A stretch of DNA of 8,433 bases from DASQDT01 sp036380435 (GTDB lineage: Bacteria > Acidobacteriota > Blastocatellia > Pyrinomonadales > Pyrinomonadaceae): positions 1-8,433 of the forward strand of contig DASVES010000148.1 of NCBI GenBank assembly GCA_036380435.1, given 5' to 3'. Within the stretch, counting starts at the first letter, position 1; every line of letters starts with the position of its first letter. This document shows, piece by piece, positions 1-5,275 of this stretch. The notes under the pieces were generated by a model. That model had not been told where the DNA came from, ran no database searches, and saw only the letters and a list, made by a program, of their open reading frames with translations. Made by a program: the position numbers and the translations under genes.

Positions 1-215
1 ATGTCCTTGAAGCCTTTCCCCGAGCCGCAGGTGACCTGCATCTTCCTGAGCGCGACGACCGTCTCCAGGTTGAAGCCGTCGTACTTCATCTCGATCTTGC
101 CGCCGTGCTTGATGACGGCGGGGGCTGCTGCGGTCGCGGCCTTCTGGGCCGCGGCTTCGGGAGCGCGTGCGAGCAGCGCGGCGACGCCGCACAGGAGTAT
201 GAGCGCGAGTTTCAT
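1..215 (-). CDS. Secreted hypothetical protein, N-terminal 71 residues only (runs off the window)
   Basis: The ATG is at 213-215 and the reading frame stays open to the window edge, so the C-terminus is missing. The first 23 residues or so look like a Sec signal peptide: MKLALILLCG, a hydrophobic core, then a small-residue AAA-Q cleavage region. An Ala/Pro linker follows, then a sequence containing KYDGFNLETVV and a Cys near residue 63. I do not recognise the family. The start is supported by an AAGAGG ribosome binding site (minus strand, plus coordinates 223-228) 7 nt upstream, and by a near-consensus promoter about 125 nt further up. The plus-strand frame over the same bases lacks such signals. 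Export is inferred from the signal peptide, and no function can be assigned. Confidence 0.75.
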   Translation of the reverse strand, partial: MKLALILLCGVAALLARAPEAAAQKAATAAAPAVIKHGGKIEMKYDGFNLETVVALRKMQVTCGSGKGFKD

Positions 216-345
216 AAAACGACCTCTTGGTAATCCTGGGATTGCCGGCGGCGCCGGTCGGGGTGAGGCGAAAATTTCGGAGGGCGAAAGAGGCGGCCGG
301 TCAAACGCACTGGCTATCGCGCACCGGCCGGGCCGCCTGAAAATA

Positions 346-375
346 AATATAGGGATGCCCCGGCCGGCGTGTCAA
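346..375 (-). promoter_or_regulatory. Sigma-70-type promoter for the gene at 1-215
   Basis: On the minus strand a perfect -35 TTGACA (plus 370-375) is followed after 18 nt by TATATT (plus 346-351), a 5/6 match to the -10 consensus. Transcription would start near 339, which leaves a leader of about 125 nt. At its very 5' end the leader can form an 8-bp stem (AGGCGGCC at 291-298 against GGCCGCCT at 331-338). This is the best promoter match in the window. The start site is inferred. Confidence 0.6.
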
Positions 376-447
376 CGGTAATGTCGCGGGGCGTTGTGAG
401 TCCGCGCCAAATCTTATAGCCGCTTTCAGTTGAGCGGGTATGAAGAC

Positions 448-540
448 AGATTCACCGCAGAGTCGCAGAGGGCACGGAGTTCACGCAAAGAAGGAGTCTC
501 TGCGTGAACTCCGTGCCCTCTGCGACTCTGCGGTGAGTCT
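448..540. repeat. Perfect 36-bp inverted repeat (CACCGCAGAG type)
   Basis: The arm at 452-487 is exactly the reverse complement of 501-536, with a 13-nt loop. A G-T wobble and three more pairs extend it to about 448-540. The arm is internally repetitive, with CGCAGAG, CGCAGAG, CACGGAG and CACGCAAAG spaced about 8-9 nt apart. That differs from the strict 7-nt units of the palindromes further right. It lies downstream of the propeller gene and could form a very stable RNA hairpin that ends or protects that transcript. Repeats of this look are common between genes in several environmental phyla (recalled, not searched here). Confidence 0.9.
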
Positions 541-547
541 ACTCCCT

Positions 548-590
548 GTTCACTCAAGTGAACGTCGCTCTAAACTCCCAGCATCTGGGA
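548..590 (-). terminator. Two small hairpins after the propeller gene
   Basis: In the minus direction, 24 nt after the TAG stop, there is a 6-bp hairpin with a 3-nt loop (TCCCAG/CTGGGA, 576-590). A 7-bp hairpin with a 2-nt loop follows (GTTCACT/AGTGAAC, 548-563). Neither has a proper U-run, so intrinsic termination is uncertain. Together with the large palindrome just beyond, they make a plausible 3' end for the transcript. Confidence 0.4.
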
Positions 591-613
591 ATCAACTTAA
601 TGTGCATCAGTGC

Positions 614-1915
614 CTAACGCTTCGCCTTGATGTCGTAGGCCCACAATGTGCCGAGATCGCGGATGTAAAGCCTCCCGTTAGCAACTACCGGATACGCAAA
701 CGCCATCTCGGGAAACTGCCCCACCTGTTTCTTCTTCGGCTGAGCCGGCGGAGTGAAGCGGCCCTTTTCGCGAAAGCCTTCAGGGGTCGCCTCCACCAGC
801 ACCATCTCTCCAGTCACGAGGTGAAGAAATAAAAGCCCGTCCGCCGAGGCTGCCGACGCCCAGCCGAAACTATCGGCCTGCCATTTCACCTTTCCCGTCG
901 TGAACTCAGCCGCGACCAGCTTCTGCCCGGCTTCCGTTCCGTAAAGAGTGTCACCGACCAGCACCGCTCCGCCGATGCCGTTCGGAAGTCCGCGCGTGAA
1001 GTAAACCTGCTCCGCGACGACTCCGCTGCCGTCCGGCTTCAAGCGGAGGAGTCCGCCTCCGACGCCAAGTGCTCCGCCGTACACATACTCGTTACGCCCG
1101 ACCGGTGTGAAATACTGCGCCGGCCCCTTGGCCGCCTCCGCGTAGCGCCAGAGGAACTGGCCCGTCTTGGCATCGACTCCGACCAGCCCCTTGCTCAAAA
1201 GCTGCACGTATTGTTTGCGCCCGCCCCCTTGCACGGCAATCGCCGACGCGTAACCCGCGGGATCGCCACCCGGGATCGCCGACTTCCAGATGACCGCGCC
1301 CGTCTTTTTGTTGAGCGCCGCCATCGTGGCCTGCGCGCCGCCGGGGGTGACGACAACCACGTCGCCATCAACCAGCGGAGACTCCGCATAGGCCCATGTG
1401 CCCGGCTGGCCCCCGAACTCCGTTCGGATGTTCTTCTGCCAACGAACACGGCCGCTCTTGGTTTCGAGACAGGCGAGGTCGCCGTCGGAGCCGAGTGCGT
1501 AGATGAGACTGCCGTCAACGGTCGGAGTGGACCGGGCCTTCGCGTAAGGCGGGCTTTGATCCGGGTTGCCGACGTTGCCGACGCGCGTCGTCCAGATAGG
1601 TTTTCCGTCCTGAGTTGAGAGTGCCTGAACGAACTCATTCTCCATGCCGCGGTTGCTCATCAGGTAGATGCGCTGCCCGACGACCGCCGGTGTTGAATAG
1701 CCGTCTCCGATGTCGTTCACCTGCCAGAGCAGTTTCGGTCCTTCCTTCGGCCATTGTTTAAGCAGGCCGCTCTCGCGCGATGTCCCGTCGCGCGCCGGCC
1801 CTCGCCACTGAGGCCAGTCGGAAGTCGAGGCAGCCATACTGGCAGACCTCGGAACGGACACGGCTAAGAGGCACAAACAGAGTGACGCAAAGGTAGTGAG
1901 TAATCGAGACTTCAT
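614..1915 (-). CDS. Exported PQQ-like beta-propeller repeat protein
   Basis: This 433-residue protein has an N-terminal signal peptide (residues 1 to about 29), then DWPQWRGPARDG (33-44), a hallmark opening of PQQ-like propeller proteins common in Acidobacteria, Planctomycetes and Verrucomicrobia. Six or seven blade-like repeats follow, recognisable by a pattern of TP-V-G-IY...LD-KTG...W, for example STPTVDG...LETKSGRVRW and ALNKKTGAVIW. The fold is related to BamB and to quinoprotein dehydrogenases, but I see no clear catalytic quinoprotein signature. An enzyme role is therefore not supported, and a binding or scaffold role in the periplasm is more likely. The start was placed at 1915 rather than at upstream in-frame starts because AAGGAGA lies 5 nt before it and a signal peptide begins there. 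The stop is TAG at 614-616. No operon partner is apparent. Confidence 0.9.
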   Translation of the reverse strand: MKSRLLTTFASLCLCLLAVSVPRSASMAASTSDWPQWRGPARDGTSRESGLLKQWPKEGPKLLWQVNDIGDGYSTPAVVGQRIYLMSNRGMENEFVQALSTQDGKPIWTTRVGNVGNPDQSPPYAKARSTPTVDGSLIYALGSDGDLACLETKSGRVRWQKNIRTEFGGQPGTWAYAESPLVDGDVVVVTPGGAQATMAALNKKTGAVIWKSAIPGGDPAGYASAIAVQGGGRKQYVQLLSKGLVGVDAKTGQFLWRYAEAAKGPAQYFTPVGRNEYVYGGALGVGGGLLRLKPDGSGVVAEQVYFTRGLPNGIGGAVLVGDTLYGTEAGQKLVAAEFTTGKVKWQADSFGWASAASADGLLFLHLVTGEMVLVEATPEGFREKGRFTPPAQPKKKQVGQFPEMAFAYPVVANGRLYIRDLGTLWAYDIKAKR

Positions 1916-2322
1916 TATCTTCTCCTTACAGCTATCGTAAATGCTTTTGGGGCTTGCTCCCCTTCGCGGGTACGCTTCGGTCGCCCGCGACGCACGCTTT
2001 AAGCAGGAAGGTGTTCTTGCTCCAAGGCACGCAGTTCTCCCCGAAGCGTCGCGCTGCAAACGGTTGTTAGAGGCCGCTCGCCGAGAACGCGACACCTGGC
2101 GCTTTTCACCACCTTAGTATTCGACGAGCCGCCTTCGAGGCAATATCGTGCTTCCCCCTGCCCCGTAAGCCGAGAGTGACGCCGATGGCCGAGCGTCCGT
2201 CTTCGGTCCGACGAATGGAAGGCAACGGCTGTAACCTTACCCAGACCAGTCTGTGCTTTGTCTTTCAGCTCAGGTACTGCTCGTGTCCCGCCAGTTCTAC
2301 GAGCGATGGAGGGAAGATGTTT
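1916..2322. other. Gene-free stretch and structured leader upstream of the propeller gene
   Basis: No convincing gene was found. Near the propeller gene the sequence is rich in self-complementarity: TCGCGGG at 1964-1970 with CCCGCGA at 1984-1990, ACGCTTCGG at 1972-1980 with CCGAAGCGT at 2041-2049, and GCGACGC at 1987-1993 with GCGTCGC at 2046-2052. The last two pairings compete for the same bases. Reading on from the propeller frame to 2095 gives an Arg/Ser/Ala-rich extension without protein character. I found no good promoter: the best minus-strand candidate, TTGGAG-17-TTAAAG, matches only 3/6 in each box. Confidence 0.6.
2046..2075 (-). repeat. Sequence resembling half of an integron attC site
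   Basis: The minus strand reads CTCTAACAACCGTTTGCAGC followed by GCGACGC. This resembles the R''-L'' side of attC recombination sites (RYYYAAC followed by an imperfect GC-rich arm). The first base of the core does not fit (C instead of A or G), and I find no matching GTTRRRY core within the usual 60-140 nt. It may be a degraded site, a dispersed repeat fragment or chance. Confidence 0.25.
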
Positions 2323-2382
2323 CTTCGACGAAGCCGGGCAAGCCCGGATGCGTGATCACGGCCGCAACCCTCGCCGGCCGTG
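2323..2382 (-). terminator. Cluster of three hairpins behind the regulator gene
   Basis: Immediately after the regulator's stop codon there are three consecutive perfect stems: CACGGCCG/CGGCCGTG (2357-2364 and 2375-2382, 10-nt loop), CCGGGC/GCCCGG with a 2-nt AA loop (2334-2347), and CTTCG/CGAAG with a 1-nt loop (2323-2333). The second and third are directly adjacent. No U-tract follows any of them, so they may act as a U-less terminator or as a 3' stabiliser. The stems are seen in the sequence. The role is inferred. Confidence 0.5.
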
Positions 2383-2383
2383 T

Positions 2384-3790
2384 TTACGAGCGCAGTTGGA
2401 TGTTGTAGGTCTTGATCTTGGAGTTGAGGGTGGTGGCGTTCATGCCGAGGAGGCGTGCGGCGCGCGACTGGTGACCGCCGGTTTGTTCGAGGGCGCGGCG
2501 GATGAGGTCGATCTCGAAGCGGCGAACTTCGTCGTAGAAGTTGACGCCGCGGCCGAGGTCGATGCGGTCGGAAGCGCCGGAGAGCGGGGCGCCGCCGGGC
2601 GACTTCTGCGGGTCGGCGATCTCGGCCGGCAAGCACTGGCGCGTCACCTCGTCGCCCGGCGCGATGACGACGACGCGCTCGATGACGTTCTCAAGCTCGC
2701 GCACGTTGCCGGGCCACGTGTAGCCTTCGAGGAGCGCGAGCACGTCGGGCGCGAGCTGGTCGGAGACGCGGCGCGCGTTCTCCTCGTTGTACTTGCGTAT
2801 GAAGTGCTGCGCGAGCAGGAGGATGTCTTCGCGGCGGTCGCGAAGGGGCGGCAGCTCGATGGGGACGACGGCGAGTCGGTAGTAGAGGTCTTCGCGGAAC
2901 ATGCCCTGCCGCACGGCCTCCTTGAGATCGACGTTGGTGGCGGCGATGATACGCACGTCCACTCGTCGCGGCGTGGTGTCGCCTAAGGGCGTGAACTCGC
3001 GTTCCTGGAGCACGCGCAGCAAGCGCGCCTGCGTCTCGGGCGGGAGGTCGCCGATCTCGTCGAGGAAGATGGAGCCGCCGTCGGCGACTTCAAACAAACC
3101 CTTCTTGGCGGCGACGGCGCCGGTGAACGCGCCGCGCGTGTGGCCGAACAGCTCTGACTCCAAAAGCTCCGAAGGGATGTTCGACGAGTTGACCGTCACG
3201 AACGCGCGGCCGATGCGCGGGCTTTGCTCGTGGATGGCTTTGGCGATGAGTTCCTTGCCCGTGCCTGATTCGCCGGTGATGAGAACGGTGGAGCGCGCCG
3301 GGGCCACCTGATCGACGAGCTGGAAGATGGCGTGCATCCGGTCGGAGCGGCCGATGATCGAGCCGCGCTCGACGCTGCGGCTCATCGCGCGCCGCAGGGT
3401 CTGTCGCTCCTCCTCCTTGCGGCGTCGCTTGATGCCCTCGGCAACGGTCGAGAGAATCTGCTCGTTCTGGAAGGGCTTGCGGATGCACCCGAAAGCGCCG
3501 CGCTCCCATGCGCCGATGGCCGTGTCGAACGTGGCGTAGGCCGTGATCATCACGACCACGCCCTCCGAGTCCGTCTTCAAAATCTCTTCGAGCGTGCGCA
3601 GGCCGCCCATGCCGGGCATCGACACGTCGAGCAGGACGACATCGTAGGGACGGCGGCCATAGACCTCCAGCCCCTCCTCGCCCGTCTTCGCCAGATCGAC
3701 GCGATACCCCTCGGCCGAGAGCAGCGTCTCCAGCACGTCGCGCATGATCTCCTCGTCGTCAACGACGAGAATGGAACCCTTCTTAGCCAT
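2384..3790 (-). CDS. NtrC-family sigma-54-dependent response regulator
   Basis: This 468-residue three-domain regulator is complete. The receiver domain (about 5-120) has the acidic pair D11-D12, phosphoacceptor D55 in LLDVSMPG, T83 and K105, so it should accept phosphate from a histidine kinase. The AAA+ domain (about 145-375) has Walker A GESGTGKE (173-180), an intact GAFTGA loop (220-225) that contacts sigma-54, Walker B IFLDE (241-245), IIAATN (281-286) and WPGNVREL (359-366). The C-terminal Fis-type helix-turn-helix (about 424-465) contains GGHQSRAARLLGMNATTL. It should activate sigma-54 promoters by ATP hydrolysis, but its targets are unknown. The start at 3790 gives the usual short lead into the receiver. 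Longer starts would translate the palindrome. Only AAAGAA precedes it, so the ribosome binding site is weak. No kinase gene is adjacent. Confidence 0.95.
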   Translation of the reverse strand: MAKKGSILVVDDEEIMRDVLETLLSAEGYRVDLAKTGEEGLEVYGRRPYDVVLLDVSMPGMGGLRTLEEILKTDSEGVVVMITAYATFDTAIGAWERGAFGCIRKPFQNEQILSTVAEGIKRRRKEEERQTLRRAMSRSVERGSIIGRSDRMHAIFQLVDQVAPARSTVLITGESGTGKELIAKAIHEQSPRIGRAFVTVNSSNIPSELLESELFGHTRGAFTGAVAAKKGLFEVADGGSIFLDEIGDLPPETQARLLRVLQEREFTPLGDTTPRRVDVRIIAATNVDLKEAVRQGMFREDLYYRLAVVPIELPPLRDRREDILLLAQHFIRKYNEENARRVSDQLAPDVLALLEGYTWPGNVRELENVIERVVVIAPGDEVTRQCLPAEIADPQKSPGGAPLSGASDRIDLGRGVNFYDEVRRFEIDLIRRALEQTGGHQSRAARLLGMNATTLNSKIKTYNIQLRS

Positions 3791-3799
3791 TTCTTTATG

Positions 3800-3874
3800 G
3801 GTGATAAGTGATGAGTGATAAGTGATAAGAAAATCAGCTTCCTTCTTATCACTTATCACTCATCACTTATCACC
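3800..3874. repeat. Heptad inverted repeat, unit GTGATAA
   Basis: The 32-bp arms at 3800-3831 and 3843-3874 are perfect reverse complements with an 11-nt loop. Each arm is four tandem seven-base units (3801-3828: GTGATAA, GTGATGA, GTGATAA, GTGATAA; mirrored at 3846-3873). The inner edge facing the regulator is 9 nt from its ATG, so the hairpin lies in the leader of that mRNA if transcription starts upstream. Confidence 0.95.
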
Positions 3875-3884
3875 TCTCCATTGT

Positions 3885-3944
3885 ACTCGATTCGAGTCGG
3901 CGGGCCGAACGGGGGTTGTCTGAGTGGGACAGGGATTTCTGTCC
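3885..3944. repeat. Two short palindromes in the gap upstream of the regulator
   Basis: ACTCGA-T-TCGAGT lies at 3885-3897, and GGACAG-ggattt-CTGTCC at 3927-3944. Both stems are perfect 6-mers. They sit between two larger heptad palindromes. The second resembles a GGGACAG...CTGTCC-type dispersed repeat I associate with several environmental phyla (recalled, not searched). Confidence 0.5.
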
Positions 3945-3947
3945 GCT

Positions 3948-4070
3948 AGTCATCAGTCGTCTGTCGTCAGTCCTCAGTTGTTTGCGTTGGGCAAATCGCC
4001 GCTGACACCGAAAAGGCTCAGGCTGGGTGACTCGAAACAACTGACGACTGAGGACTGACGACTGATGACT
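3948..4070. repeat. Heptad inverted repeat, unit AGTCNTC
   Basis: The arms at 3948-3983 and 4035-4070 match as reverse complements at 33 of 36 positions, and the loop is 51 nt. The left arm is five seven-base units (AGTCATC, AGTCGTC, TGTCGTC, AGTCCTC, AGTTGTT). The right arm carries the complementary GACTGAN series from 4039. The right outer edge overlaps the TAG stop (4069-4071) of the duplicated-domain gene, so the palindrome begins exactly where that coding region ends. Confidence 0.92.
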
Positions 4071-5115
4071 ACCTGATGGTGTTGCGGGCGTTGCGGGTCG
4101 AGAGGACGCGGCGGTCGGAAGGCTCGGGTGCGGGGCGGCGTTGCTCGGCCGTGACGAAGAGGTCGAAGTCGTCCGACTGGAAGCCGGCGACGCGGATGTA
4201 GGTGTCGGCGCGGTTGAGGGCTTCGTCCGCCGGCAGGCTGCCCATGTAGACGAGTCGTCCGCTCGGCTGAATCGCCCACATGATGTAGACGCCGGCGCCC
4301 GCCTCCTGCGGCAGCGGCACGTCGCGGAAGCGCACGACGACGTAGGCGCGGCCGGCGCTCTCGGCGGCGCGCGCCGCCCCACGCGCACGCGGCGCGCTCG
4401 ACGCGCCTTCGAGTTCGATGAGGCGACCGCCCCCGCGCGCGTCGAGCGCGCCGTCAACCTCGGCGTAGAAGTCTCCCGTGGTGCGGCGCAAACGGCTACT
4501 GCCGCCGACCGGGTCTAACGACTCGACGTTGTTCCTGCCGCCCGGCCGTGGGTCAGGGCCGCTGGCGGCGACGGTCGGCGGGGCCGGCACGGGGAAGACG
4601 GCCGTGGCCTCGCCGGCGCGGGTCGAGAGGACGGGCGCGCCGAGGGGCCGCTCGGCGTCGGGGCTCTGCTCGGCGGTGACGATGACGGTGTAACGCTCGA
4701 AGCCCGCCGGGTGATTGAAGGCGAGGCCGCCGTTGCCGCGTCGGTCGCGGCCGAGTTCGCCGAGGCGGACGATGCGCCCCTCGCTGTTGGCCCAGACGAC
4801 GTAAGCCCGCGCGTCGCGCGACTGCGTCTGCGCTTCGGGCAACCCCAATGCGGTCAGGCGGCCGCGCCCGCCCTCGGCGCTCGGCTCGATGGTGAGCTGG
4901 CCCGACGCCGTCGGCGTGAACGAGCGCAGGCGGATGTCCACGCGTCCTTCCTGCGCCGGGGCGGGCCGCGCGTGAGGCGGTCGGCGGCCGAGTGCCGAAT
5001 GCGCCGCGCCGACACTCAGACCGCCCGAAGACGACGCGGCGAAACAAACGGACACGAGCAGCAGGCCGAAGGGGGCACGGGCGCGAGTCGTCCGCCGTCC
5101 GCAAACATTTGTCAT
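4069..5115 (-). CDS. Secreted hypothetical protein with a duplicated RskA-like domain
   Basis: This 348-residue protein has a basic N-terminus and a hydrophobic stretch at about 16-38, consistent with a signal peptide. It contains two copies of one domain. The first (about 105-166) runs from YVVWANSEGRIVRLGEL through VIVTAEQ to PVLSTR. The second (about 277-341) runs from YIMWAIQPSGRLVYMGSL through LFVTAEQ to RVLSTR. The pattern Y-x-x-W-x-x-x-x-x-G-x-x-x-x-x-G-x-L followed by VTAEQ resembles the C-terminal domain of RskA-type anti-sigma factors. No anti-sigma zinc-finger motif is present, so a regulatory role is not supported. The linkers are rich in Arg, Ala, Gly and Pro. The start at 5115 has no clear Shine-Dalgarno sequence, and a somewhat shorter start is possible. 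It is divergent from the protease gene, with about 160 nt between them. Confidence 0.75.
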   Translation of the reverse strand: MTNVCGRRTTRARAPFGLLLVSVCFAASSSGGLSVGAAHSALGRRPPHARPAPAQEGRVDIRLRSFTPTASGQLTIEPSAEGGRGRLTALGLPEAQTQSRDARAYVVWANSEGRIVRLGELGRDRRGNGGLAFNHPAGFERYTVIVTAEQSPDAERPLGAPVLSTRAGEATAVFPVPAPPTVAASGPDPRPGGRNNVESLDPVGGSSRLRRTTGDFYAEVDGALDARGGGRLIELEGASSAPRARGAARAAESAGRAYVVVRFRDVPLPQEAGAGVYIMWAIQPSGRLVYMGSLPADEALNRADTYIRVAGFQSDDFDLFVTAEQRRPAPEPSDRRVLSTRNARNTIR

Positions 5116-5218
5116 GGGTGAAAGAACCGCCAGAAGTTTTTCCGAAGTCAGAGCGGAGGCGAGATTAACACCGGAAGAGAGAAATGCGAAACAGTTTCTT
5201 TCGTGTGCCCGCGCTCAT

Positions 5219-5247
5219 TTTCGGTTGTGCGGAAGGGCGGGTATGAT
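5219..5247 (+). promoter_or_regulatory. Possible promoter of the M48 protease gene
   Basis: TATGAT (5242-5247) is a 5/6 match to the -10 consensus. The hexamer 17 nt upstream, TTTCGG (5219-5224), is a poor -35. A transcript from about 5254 would have a short leader containing AGGAG (5261-5265) before the chosen ATG at 5276. The fit is suggestive only. Confidence 0.22.
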
Positions 5248-5275
5248 GTTTGAAGAGATGAGGAGTGGCGAGTCG

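Noticed and set aside
1..381. Plus-strand open frame from the first base
   Set aside because: It is antisense to the secreted-protein gene and has low-complexity Ala/Arg/Ser content. The minus-strand frame has a signal peptide, ribosome binding site and promoter.
612..620. GTTAGGC at the propeller gene's stop codon as an attC core partner of the 2046-2075 motif
   Set aside because: It is about 1.4 kb from the other half, so the two cannot form one attC, and the bases are explained by the last codons AAG CGT TAG.
440..832. Plus-strand 130-residue open frame
   Set aside because: It runs through both arms of the 36-bp palindrome and then antisense to the propeller gene's C-terminus, with no protein-like features.
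1916..2095. 60-residue N-terminal extension of the propeller gene frame
   Set aside because: The extension is Arg/Ser/Ala-rich and would place the signal peptide internally. The ATG at 1915 has a good ribosome binding site.
2258..2986. Plus-strand 242-residue open frame
   Set aside because: It is a shadow of the GC-rich regulator gene, whose conserved motifs on the minus strand are unambiguous.
3791..3859. N-terminal extension of the regulator through the heptad palindrome
   Set aside because: These residues are translated from tandem repeat units. The receiver domain starts normally from the ATG at 3790.
3800..4070. Heptad arrays as a CRISPR array
   Set aside because: The units are 7 nt and directly adjacent with no spacers, and the arms are inverted rather than direct repeats.
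5114..5275. Longer start for the M48 protease at 5114
   Set aside because: It would put 54 residues before the signal sequence and overlap the divergent gene's start codon.
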